From assembly GCA_016296065.1 (NCBI GenBank), contig JAEDKA010000089.1, forward strand, positions 1-5,636: DNA of 5,636 bases, in the 5' to 3' direction. Origin of the DNA: Kiritimatiellia bacterium. Lineage in GTDB: Bacteria; Verrucomicrobiota; Kiritimatiellia; RFP12; UBA1067. Within the stretch, counting starts at the first letter, position 1; each line of letters starts with the position of its first letter. This document shows, piece by piece, positions 1 to 5,408 of the stretch. The position numbers and the translations under genes were made by a program. The notes under the pieces were generated by a model. It made no database searches and was not told the origin of the DNA. It saw only the letters and a list, made by a program, of their open reading frames with translations.

Positions 1-30
1 CTGAGGCCGGGTTGCCGCCGTAGAGGAGGT

Positions 31-50
31 CTGGAGGAAACATCCTCCAG
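31..50. repeat. Perfect 8-bp inverted repeat (hairpin)
   Basis: CTGGAGGA (31-38) and TCCTCCAG (43-50) are exact reverse complements around an AACA loop. No T-run follows on either strand, so this is not a standard intrinsic terminator. An AGGAGGT sequence (24-30), matching the anti-Shine-Dalgarno, sits directly before it and an ATG (55-57) lies four bases after it on the + strand. It may be an RNA element of a transcript crossing the left edge. Confidence 0.6.
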
Positions 51-123
51 CTCAATGACGGAACGAATCGTTCAGCGAGACGCGAATGGCTGGCGCTGGA
101 AACTGGTGCTGACCGTTGATGCA

Positions 124-147
124 TTTGCACATTTGCACACTTGCACA
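124..147. repeat. Three tandem 8-bp TTTGCACA direct repeats, with outlying copies
   Basis: The units are TTTGCACA (124-131), TTTGCACA (132-139) and CTTGCACA (140-147), head to tail with no spacer. Two further isolated copies follow at 240-247 (CTTGCACC) and 280-287 (TTTGCACC), exactly 40 bp apart and flanking the -10 region of the putative lipoprotein promoter. Five TTGCAC cores therefore fall within 163 bp, all in the same orientation. An iteron-like array of this kind could be a regulator-binding site; the copy at 241-246 also serves as the proposed -35 hexamer. The binding function is inferred; the repeats are seen directly. Confidence 0.7.
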
Positions 148-151
148 CTAA

Positions 152-238
152 GGGAAGTTTCGGCCCGCACAGCCAGAGACCATGCCGCCTGACGCGCATA
201 AGTTCAAATGCGTAAACCCTGGCAGACGCAAACTTCCC
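152..238. repeat. Nested inverted repeats, possible structured RNA
   Basis: Three complementary pairs are nested within one another: GGGAAGTTT (152-160) with AAACTTCCC (230-238), a perfect 9-bp match; GCCAG (172-176) with CTGGC (219-223); and CGCAT (195-199) with ATGCG (208-212) around an 8-base loop. Together they could fold as one long interrupted stem of about 87 nt just before the lipoprotein promoter. The inner pairs are short enough to arise by chance; the outer 9-bp pair is the best supported. It resembles no riboswitch or RNA family I recognise. Confidence 0.35.
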
Positions 239-240
239 CC

Positions 241-269
241 TTGCACCCAATCGGCCTTTATAATATACT
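241..269 (+). promoter_or_regulatory. Putative sigma-70 promoter for the lipoprotein-hisC run
   Basis: TTGCAC (241-246) and TATACT (264-269) are separated by 17 bp, the optimal spacing for the housekeeping sigma factor. A perfect TATAAT also overlaps the -10 at 259-264, but it has no well-placed -35. Transcription would begin near 276, giving a leader of about 20 nt before the ATG at 296. The leader has no Shine-Dalgarno sequence. The AT-rich stretch stands out from the GC-rich surroundings. This is the only promoter-like site seen upstream of the three + strand genes. Confidence 0.55.
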
Positions 270-295
270 ATCATCCATATTTGCACCTTCAAGAC

Positions 296-688
296 ATGAA
301 ACTAATAAAAACAGTCCTGTCCATGGGCTCGGCGATGCTCCTCGCCGGGTGCTTCACTCTCGACTCGGCGGACCTCCGCGCGACGGGCGAAGAGCACGTC
401 TGCGTGGGCAACAGGGGATGGTATCTCTTCAACATAATCCCGCTTGCGTGCGGGAACGCGTCGGAGGATCCGTTCATGCCCTGGGTGTTCTTCCGCAACG
501 ACGTGACTATGGACAAGATACAGCGGCGCTTCATGGACTACGCGAAATTCTACGGCAAGCAGACCGGCGACATGTCGTACTATACGCAGGAGTCGGTGCT
601 GTTCGAGATTCCGGGAACCGACTTTCCGGTGCCCGTGCCCTATCTCCTCACCTACAAGGAAATCCAGCTCTCGGGGGTGCTGAAATGA
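296..688 (+). CDS. Small predicted lipoprotein of unknown function (first of a tandem pair)
   Basis: The product is 130 residues long. It opens with a type II signal peptide: Lys2 and Lys5, a hydrophobic stretch, and a lipobox LLAGC that places the lipidated cysteine at residue 19. The residue after the cysteine is Phe, not Asp, which would favour outer-membrane sorting if Lol-type rules apply here. The mature part carries GWYLFNIIPLACGN (41-54), then VFFRNDVTM (64-72) and a mixed C-terminal half. The core motif recurs in the next gene, so the two look like paralogues. I do not recognise a named family. The start at 296 was preferred over an in-frame ATG at 182 because it puts the signal peptide at the N-terminus and lies just downstream of the promoter candidate; the upstream extension looks non-coding. 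No clear Shine-Dalgarno precedes it. The stop overlaps the next start as ATGA. Confidence 0.85.
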   Translation: MKLIKTVLSMGSAMLLAGCFTLDSADLRATGEEHVCVGNRGWYLFNIIPLACGNASEDPFMPWVFFRNDVTMDKIQRRFMDYAKFYGKQTGDMSYYTQESVLFEIPGTDFPVPVPYLLTYKEIQLSGVLK

Positions 689-1137
689 AGCGCGCCGCCC
701 TTCTCGCCCTTGCGGCCGCCCTTCTCGCGGGATGCTCCACGGTGACCGTCAGCCGCAACGGTTCCACGATGGTCAACATCGAGAACTCCGGCTGGTACCT
801 CCTCAACTTCATTCCGCTCGCGTCTGGCAATCCGGCGAAACCGAACGGATTCTCCACTCGCCTGTTCAGCAAGACCGTCACGCTCGAGAACAACATCAAG
901 ATGCTCGACAAGGTCATAGAGGACGAAGGAGCTGTCGCGATTCGCGACCTCACCAGCTTTACCATTGACGAACACATCCTGCTTATACTCCTGAAGCGCC
1001 ACGCCTACCACACGAGCGCGCAGCTGCTGATGGAGGATGACATGGCAAGATCCAGCGCCGCAGGCGCGACAAGGGTCATCAACAGAAAAAGGCCGAGTTC
1101 ACCAGATGAGAATAGCACGCCACATACAGAGCCTTGA
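685..1137 (+). CDS. Small predicted lipoprotein of unknown function (second of a tandem pair)
   Basis: The product is 150 residues long. A short Ala/Leu signal peptide ends in LLAGC, making Cys17 the lipidation site, followed by Ser (no Asp retention signal). The mature protein repeats the motif of its neighbour as GWYLLNFIPLASGN (36-49), then RLFSKTVTL (59-67), which aligns with VFFRNDVTM there. The C-terminal segments also align loosely around QLL/QLSG. Past about residue 119 the neighbour has no counterpart and the tail becomes polar (NRKRPSSPDENS). This tail overlaps the start of hisC, so it may be a poorly constrained extension. The start overlaps the previous stop as ATGA, pointing to coupled translation. 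A much longer reading of this frame, back to 208, runs through the first lipoprotein gene and is rejected. Function is unknown; a cell-envelope role is inferred from lipidation alone. Confidence 0.85.
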   Translation: MKRAALLALAAALLAGCSTVTVSRNGSTMVNIENSGWYLLNFIPLASGNPAKPNGFSTRLFSKTVTLENNIKMLDKVIEDEGAVAIRDLTSFTIDEHILLILLKRHAYHTSAQLLMEDDMARSSAAGATRVINRKRPSSPDENSTPHTEP

Positions 1138-2164
1138 GGGATACGTCCCAGGCGAGCAGCCGAAGTCAAAGTCGGTTGTAAAACTCAACACGAACGAAAA
1201 CCCCTATCCGCCCTCCCCCAAGTGCGCGGAAGTCCTCAAGTCTTTCGACCTCGACAACGTGAGGCGCTATCCGGACCCCAACTGCTCCGAACTCGCGCTC
1301 GCGATAGCGAAGCGCTTCGGCACCACCCCGGACCGCGTTTTCGTCGGCAACGGATCGGACGAGGTCCTGTCGCTCTGCGCGCGCGCCTTCGTCGAGAACA
1401 ACGAGTCGATCGGCTCGCTTGATCCGAGCTACTCGCTCTACAAGACGCTCGCCGCGATAAGGGACGTCAAGTGGATCGGCGCCGGGCGCGCGATGACGGA
1501 CTCGAAACGGGGCATTCCGCTTGTCTCGCGCCTCGCGGACAATGTCTCGCTCTTCCTCCTTACAAACCCCAACGCCCCGACGGGAGAGTTCCGCGAGCCA
1601 GAGGGCATCGCGGCCTTTGCGCGCAGGTTCAAAGGCGTTGTCCTTGTAGACGAGGCGTATGCCGACTTCGCGCGCGGGAACTGCATGAGCCTCGCCACCG
1701 CTCCGAAGAACAGGAACGTCATCGTGATGCGCACATTCTCGAAGAGCTACTCGCTCGCGGGACTGCGCGTCGGGTTCTGCGTCGGACCGCGCGACCTCAT
1801 CGAGGCGCTCTACAAGATCAAGGACTCGTACAACGTCGACGCCATCGCGCAGCGCGTCGCACTCGCGGCCTTCAAGGACCGCCCGTACCACAGAAAGACG
1901 GTCGCGAAGGTGGTGAAGACGCGCAAGGCGTTCGCAAAGACCCTGCTGCGCCGCGGATGGGACGTCATACCGAGCGAAGCGAACTTCGTCTTCGCGAAGC
2001 CACCGGAGGGGATGCACGCGCCGGACGTGTTCGCATTCCTGAAGTCGCACGACGTGTTCGTGCGCTACTTCCCCGGACCTCTTACCGGCGACCGGCTCAG
2101 GATCACGATCGGGACGGACGAGGAGATGAAGAAGCTCCTCTGCGTCCTCGACCTGATGAGCTGA
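1106..2164 (+). CDS. hisC: Histidinol-phosphate aminotransferase
   Basis: A 352-residue fold-type I PLP enzyme that transfers the amino group of glutamate to imidazole-acetol phosphate, giving L-histidinol phosphate, a late step of histidine synthesis in the cytoplasm. Family marks in order: LNTNENPYPPSP (27-38), YPDP (55-58), VGNGSDEVL (80-88) in the cofactor phosphate region, DPSYSLY (106-112), TNPNAPTG (153-160), VDEAYADF (181-188) with Asp182 facing the pyridine nitrogen, TFSKSYSLAGLR (210-221) with the Schiff-base Lys213 and phosphate-binding Arg221, and LRITIGT (331-337) whose Arg332 should bind the substrate carboxylate. Length fits the family. The start at 1106 is chosen because HisC homology begins there (MRIARHIQSLEGY). 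An in-frame ATG at 1037 would add 23 residues unlike HisC. The chosen start lies 32 nt inside the upstream gene and has only a distant AAGG. No other his gene is in the window. Aromatic or other aminotransferase activity cannot be excluded. Confidence 0.95.
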   Translation: MRIARHIQSLEGYVPGEQPKSKSVVKLNTNENPYPPSPKCAEVLKSFDLDNVRRYPDPNCSELALAIAKRFGTTPDRVFVGNGSDEVLSLCARAFVENNESIGSLDPSYSLYKTLAAIRDVKWIGAGRAMTDSKRGIPLVSRLADNVSLFLLTNPNAPTGEFREPEGIAAFARRFKGVVLVDEAYADFARGNCMSLATAPKNRNVIVMRTFSKSYSLAGLRVGFCVGPRDLIEALYKIKDSYNVDAIAQRVALAAFKDRPYHRKTVAKVVKTRKAFAKTLLRRGWDVIPSEANFVFAKPPEGMHAPDVFAFLKSHDVFVRYFPGPLTGDRLRITIGTDEEMKKLLCVLDLMS

Positions 2165-2165
2165 A

Positions 2166-3977
2166 CTACTTCTCCTTGATCGTCCCCTTCAGGACGGCGA
2201 TGAAGGCGCTCTGAGGCACGTTGACGTGCCCGAACTCCTTCATCCTCGCCTTGCCGCGCTTCTGCTTCTCGAGGACCTTCATCTTGCGCGTGACGTCGCC
2301 ACCGTAGAGCTTCGCAAGGACGTCCTTGCGGAACGGGCGTATGTCCTCGCGCGCGATGATCTCGCGTCCGATCGCCGCCTGCACCGGAATCTTGAACTGG
2401 TGCGGCGGAATCGTGTCCGCAAGCGCCTTGCACATCTGGATTCCCCTCGCGCGCGCCTTCGCGCGGTGCACCATCGTCGCAAACGCGTCGACCGTCTCGC
2501 CGTTGAGGAGAATGTCCATCCTCACGATGTCGGAGACCTGATAGCCCGCAGGTTCGTAGTCCATTGACGCGTAGCCGTGGCTCACTGACTTCAGCGTGTC
2601 GTGGAAGTCGATGAGTATCTCGTTGAGCGGGAGCATGCAGTGCAGCATCACGCGCTTCGCGTCGATCGTCTCCGTTCCCTCGACCTGACCGCGGCGGTCC
2701 ATCACGATGCGCATAACGTCGCCGATGGACTCGGACGGCGTGATGATTCTGGCCTTGAGGATCGGCTCGGAAATTGTCTCGAGAGCCGACGGGTCTGGCA
2801 TCTGGAGCGGATTGTCGAGGTCCTTCTCCTCGCCGCTCTTGAGCTTGAGCTTGTAGACTACGCCGGGCGAGGTAGAGATGATGTCCAGCCCGAACTCGCG
2901 CCTTAGTCGCTCCTGGACGATCTCCATGTGGAGGAGTCCGAGGAATCCGCACCTGAAGCCGAAGCCGAGCGCGAGTGAGCTTTCATGGTGGAACGTGAAC
3001 GCCGCGTCGTTGAGATGCAGCTTCTCGAGTCCCGCCGCGACCTTAGGGAACTCGTCCGTCGACATCGGGTAGATTCCGCAGAAGACTGTCGGATGGATGT
3101 CCTGGAATCCCGGAAGCGGCTCCGTCGCTCCGAGGCGCGAGGTCGTCACCGTGTCGCCGATCTTGATCTCGCTCGGATCCTTCACCGTGCCGACGATGTA
3201 TCCGACCTCGCCGGCGGAAAGGCGCTCGACGGGCTTCTTCGTCGGGGAGAAGATTCCGACTTCATGGACGGTCGTCGCGACTCCCGAGCCCATGAGCTTC
3301 ACGCTCTCGCCGGCCTTGAGGGATCCGTCGACAACGCGCACATACGTGATCACGCCCCTGAACTCGTCGAACACCGAGTCGAACACGAGCGCCCTGAGCG
3401 GGGCGTCTACGCCTGCGCTCGTGGGCGGCGGGATGCGCTTTACTATCGCCTCGAGGACGTCCGGGCAGCCGACGCCGGTCTTGGCGGACACGAGGAGCAG
3501 ATCGTCCATCGGAATCGCGAGAATGTCCTCTATCTCGCGCGAGACCTCCTTGACGTCCGCGCCAGGAAGGTCCACCTTGTTGAGGACCGGAACGATCTCG
3601 AGCTTCGCGTCCTGCGCGAAGTAGGTGTTGGCTACGGTCTGCGCCTCCACGCCCTGCGCGGCGTCCACGACGAGAAGCGCGCCTTCGCACGCGCCCATGG
3701 AGCGCGAGACCTCGTAGGCGAAGTCGACGTGTCCAGGGGTGTCGAGGAGGTTGAAGAGGTAGGTCTTACCGTCCTTCGCCGTGTAGTGCATCGAGACGGG
3801 GTGCGACTTGATCGTGATTCCCCTTTCGCGCTCGAGGTCCATCGCGTCGAGGGTCTGTTCCTTGAGCTCGCGCGCGGAAATCGCGTGCGTGAGCTCGAGG
3901 ATGCGGTCGGATAGCGTCGTCTTGCCGTGGTCGACGTGCGCTATGATGCAGAAGTTGCGGATGTTGTCCAGTGTCAC
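2166..3977 (-). CDS. lepA: Elongation factor 4 (LepA), ribosome-associated GTPase
   Basis: A 603-residue translational GTPase, the usual LepA length. LepA binds the ribosome and has been linked to back-translocation and to 30S assembly or initiation. The G domain is complete: AHVDHGKT (13-20), RGITIK (52-57), DTPGH (79-83) with the catalytic His83, NKVD (133-136) and SAK (164-166). A beta-barrel domain II follows (about 192-280), then the two EF-G-like domains with the signature GFGFRCGFLGLLHM (338-351). The LepA-specific C-terminal domain includes IPPHQFKIPVQAAIG (523-537) and RKMKVLEKQKRGKARMK (564-580), and it ends with VNVPQSAFIAVLK (585-597). There is no EF-G domain IV. The start is GTG at 3977; its first four bases, GTGA, overlap the potD stop, and a GGAAG lies about 10 nt before it inside potD. 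It probably has no promoter of its own and depends on potD transcription and coupled translation. Its TAG stop lies one base from the hisC stop. Confidence 0.97.
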   Translation of the reverse strand: MTLDNIRNFCIIAHVDHGKTTLSDRILELTHAISARELKEQTLDAMDLERERGITIKSHPVSMHYTAKDGKTYLFNLLDTPGHVDFAYEVSRSMGACEGALLVVDAAQGVEAQTVANTYFAQDAKLEIVPVLNKVDLPGADVKEVSREIEDILAIPMDDLLLVSAKTGVGCPDVLEAIVKRIPPPTSAGVDAPLRALVFDSVFDEFRGVITYVRVVDGSLKAGESVKLMGSGVATTVHEVGIFSPTKKPVERLSAGEVGYIVGTVKDPSEIKIGDTVTTSRLGATEPLPGFQDIHPTVFCGIYPMSTDEFPKVAAGLEKLHLNDAAFTFHHESSLALGFGFRCGFLGLLHMEIVQERLRREFGLDIISTSPGVVYKLKLKSGEEKDLDNPLQMPDPSALETISEPILKARIITPSESIGDVMRIVMDRRGQVEGTETIDAKRVMLHCMLPLNEILIDFHDTLKSVSHGYASMDYEPAGYQVSDIVRMDILLNGETVDAFATMVHRAKARARGIQMCKALADTIPPHQFKIPVQAAIGREIIAREDIRPFRKDVLAKLYGGDVTRKMKVLEKQKRGKARMKEFGHVNVPQSAFIAVLKGTIKEK

Positions 3978-5137
3978 TTGAGCTTAGCTTCCGTTGCCTT
4001 GATCTTATCCCACGCCTTGTTGTAGAGCTCATTGACCGCGGGGTCTTCGAAGCCCTTCAGGACCTGTCCGTTCGAGAGCTTCTCGGGGGAAAGGACGATA
4101 AGGTTCCTGTAGTCCTCGTCGAGGAGCTCGATTCCGGGACGGACCGGGTTGGGTCCGCAGAGGAACTCCATGTTGACCTTCGCGACTTCGCCGGAGTAGA
4201 TGTAGTTGATGAAGGCGTAGGCGAGGTCCTTGCGGCGGGAGTCCTTCGCGACGACCATTTCGTCGAACGCGATGGTGAAGCCCTCCTTCGGGAGCGCGAA
4301 GCCGATGTCGTCGCGCGGGGCCATGCCTTCGTCTTCGTCGCCGACGATGACCTGCGTCGCGTCGGTCGAGTAGCCGTGGCCGATCCACGTCGAGCCGCCA
4401 GCGACCTCGGTCTTGTAGCTCTCGGCGTCGAACTTGCGGGAGTTGGACTTCCACTTGAGGACCTGCGCGACGGCGGCGTCTATCTCGGCGGGGGTGGTCG
4501 AGTTGATTGAATATCCGAGGGACATGAGCCCGGCGCCGATCACCTCGCGGATGTCGTCGAGGAGCGTGATGCGTCCCTTGAGCGCGGAATTCTCGAGGAT
4601 CTTCCAAGACTCGACGTCGGCGCCTTCCGGAATCTTGTCCTTGGCGTACATGAAGCCGGTGTAGGTGACGGTGTACGGCACGCTGTACGCGAACTCGGGA
4701 TCGATGATCTGCGAGGCGAAGGACTTGTCGAAGTTCGCCTTAACGTTCGGGCACTTCGCGTGGTCAATCTTCTCGATCATGCCTTCCTTCGCCATGAGCG
4801 CGACCTGGTAGGAGCTGGGGGTGATGATGTCGTAGCCCGTCCCGCCGGCCTTGAGCTTCGCGTACATGGCCTCGTTGGACTCAAACGTATCGATGACGAC
4901 CTTTACCCCGAGGGCCTTCTCGAAGCCGGCCTGGACGTCGGGCGAGAGGTAGTCGGACCACGTGTAGATGTGCAGCTCGCCGCCGTCCTTGCCGCTCTCG
5001 GGAAGCGTATAGCCGCTCGCGTCCGCCGCCGCGAGCGCGTAGGGCGAGAGGTCTACCTCGTCTTCAGAGGCCTGCTGGCATCCGGCGACAATCGCCGCCG
5101 CTGCCGCGACGGCCGAGAACTTCATCATCTTCGTCAT
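3974..5137 (-). CDS. Polyamine-binding lipoprotein, PotD/PotF family (ABC transporter substrate-binding protein)
   Basis: A 387-residue solute-binding protein of the spermidine/putrescine ABC uptake class. The signal peptide ends in VAGC, so Cys20 would be lipidated, and an acidic 30-residue linker follows. The periplasmic domain begins near 54 with LHIYTWSDYLSP (55-66) and ESNEAMYAKLKAG (86-98), both typical of PotD/PotF. Against remembered E. coli PotD, ligand residues appear kept: Trp60, Asp62, Tyr63, Ser108, Tyr110, Asp195 and Glu198 (in LLDDIREV), Trp251 and Asp292. The position of PotD Trp255 seems to be Ala290. WSDY at 60-63 is the PotF form, so the ligand (spermidine or putrescine) is open. 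The start at 5137 has AAGGAAGG at 5147-5154, nine bases upstream; Met4 or Met5 are less well placed. The permease and ATPase genes (potABC) are absent from the window. The gene overlaps lepA by 4 nt and its leader holds a 6-bp hairpin. Confidence 0.93.
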   Translation of the reverse strand: MTKMMKFSAVAAAAAIVAGCQQASEDEVDLSPYALAAADASGYTLPESGKDGGELHIYTWSDYLSPDVQAGFEKALGVKVVIDTFESNEAMYAKLKAGGTGYDIITPSSYQVALMAKEGMIEKIDHAKCPNVKANFDKSFASQIIDPEFAYSVPYTVTYTGFMYAKDKIPEGADVESWKILENSALKGRITLLDDIREVIGAGLMSLGYSINSTTPAEIDAAVAQVLKWKSNSRKFDAESYKTEVAGGSTWIGHGYSTDATQVIVGDEDEGMAPRDDIGFALPKEGFTIAFDEMVVAKDSRRKDLAYAFINYIYSGEVAKVNMEFLCGPNPVRPGIELLDEDYRNLIVLSPEKLSNGQVLKGFEDPAVNELYNKAWDKIKATEAKLK

Positions 5138-5146
5138 TCGCTAATT

Positions 5147-5154
5147 CCTTCCTT
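5147..5154 (-). promoter_or_regulatory. Strong ribosome binding site of the PotD-family gene
   Basis: On the - strand this reads AAGGAAGG, nine bases before the ATG at 5137-5135. It fixes the start at 5137 over the nearby Met4 and Met5 codons. It is clearly stronger than any ribosome binding site seen for the other genes in the window. Confidence 0.75.
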
Positions 5155-5165
5155 GCATGTTGTCT

Positions 5166-5181
5166 GCGGCGCTTCCGCCGC
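5166..5181. repeat. 6-bp GC-rich hairpin in the potD leader; terminator-like on the + strand
   Basis: GCGGCG (5166-5171) and CGCCGC (5176-5181) pair perfectly around CTTC. On the + strand the stem is followed by C and TTTT (5183-5186), as in a weak intrinsic terminator, yet no + strand gene leads into it. On the - strand it falls in the potD 5' leader, a few bases after the expected transcription start and upstream of the ribosome binding site. There it could stabilise the message or block antisense transcription into potD. Confidence 0.5.
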
Positions 5182-5193
5182 CTTTTGGGTGAT

Positions 5194-5222
5194 ATTATAT
5201 CATATTCCGCAATGAGCAATCG
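5194..5222 (-). promoter_or_regulatory. Extended -10 promoter for potD-lepA
   Basis: On the - strand TGATATAAT (5202-5194) is a perfect extended -10 element: TG, one base, then the consensus TATAAT. No good -35 is present; GATTGC at 5221-5216 with a 16-bp spacer is the nearest. That is typical of extended -10 promoters, which can work without one. Initiation near 5187 would give a leader of about 50 nt. The -10 lies inside an 11-bp palindrome, GATAT-T-ATATC (5191-5201), which a repressor could use. The site is AT-rich in a GC-rich background. Confidence 0.7.
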
Positions 5223-5260
5223 CAACACGGCGCAATTTTACAGGAATGCCGCTTCCAGTA

Positions 5261-5287
5261 GTAAACTTGATTTTAGTGATAGTTTAC
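5261..5287. repeat. 7-bp dyad upstream of the potD promoter, possible operator
   Basis: GTAAACT (5261-5267) and AGTTTAC (5281-5287) are exact reverse complements separated by 13 bases. Half-site centres are 20 bp apart, about two helical turns, the geometry expected for a dimeric regulator. The dyad lies about 40-65 bp upstream of the weak -35 of the potD promoter, a usual place for an activator. The regulatory role is inferred from position and symmetry only. Confidence 0.4.
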
Positions 5288-5310
5288 CCCTTGTAAAGAT
5301 TGGCTGTTAT

Positions 5311-5342
5311 TGAGGGAAGGATGATTCCTCCCTCTTCCCTCA
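5311..5342. repeat. 9-bp inverted repeat with competing inner pairing
   Basis: TGAGGGAAG (5311-5319) and CTTCCCTCA (5334-5342) pair perfectly around 14 bases. An alternative register pairs GAGGGA (5312-5317) with TCCCTC (5329-5334), so two exclusive stems are possible. No T-run follows on either strand, which argues against a standard terminator. It may be a terminator for a neighbour beyond the window, or part of the dyad-rich region. Confidence 0.5.
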
Positions 5343-5408
5343 CCGGGGAGGGGACCCAAGTTTTGGAGGTTCCCCAATTTTCGCAGGTACTGTCGCCCCT
5401 TCCCGACA

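Larger units (their letters stand above)
1..295. other. Non-coding 5' region, rich in repeats and dyads, no convincing gene
   Basis: No recognisable protein is encoded here. On the + strand one frame stays open from base 1 to a stop at 190-192, with an ATG at 55 that would give a 45-residue peptide (MTERIVQRDANG...). It resembles no family I know and crosses the TTTGCACA repeats, so I treat it as chance. On the - strand an ATG at 43-41 directly follows GGAGG and reads off the left edge (MFPPDLLYGG...). A gene leaving the window leftwards is possible but unsupported. The rest consists of a hairpin at 31-50, a 13-bp palindrome at 61-73 (GAACGA-A-TCGTTC), the direct repeats at 124-147, nested inverted repeats at 152-238 and a promoter candidate at 241-269, each described separately. 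Confidence 0.6.

Noticed and set aside
61..73. GAACGA-A-TCGTTC palindrome as an operator
   Set aside because: The 13-bp palindrome is real, but no gene or promoter lies in a position that would give it a role.
124..147. TTTGCACA repeats as a CRISPR array or replication origin
   Set aside because: The units are 8 bp with no spacers, and no DnaA boxes or rep gene are nearby, so neither reading is supported.
182..295. N-terminal extension of the first lipoprotein to an ATG at 182
   Set aside because: It would bury the signal peptide 38 residues inside the protein and spans the promoter candidate; the ATG at 296 gives a clean lipoprotein start.
208..684. Long upstream extension of the second lipoprotein frame
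   Set aside because: It overlaps the first lipoprotein gene in another frame and gives an Arg-rich sequence without family features; the ATG at 685 with lipobox is clearly the start.
1037..1105. Earlier hisC start at 1037
   Set aside because: The extra 23 residues do not resemble HisC, and the GGAGG before that ATG abuts it without a spacer.
1166..2050. 294-codon - strand open frame opposite hisC
   Set aside because: It is an antisense shadow of hisC with Arg/Glu/Val-rich low-information sequence.
2985..3914. 309-codon + strand open frame opposite lepA
   Set aside because: It is a shadow of the GC-biased lepA codons, Arg/Val/Glu/Asp-rich with no recognisable motif, while lepA is unmistakable.
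5166..5186. + strand intrinsic terminator
   Set aside because: The stem and TTTT fit a weak terminator, but no + strand gene runs into it, so it is listed as a leader hairpin with the alternative noted.
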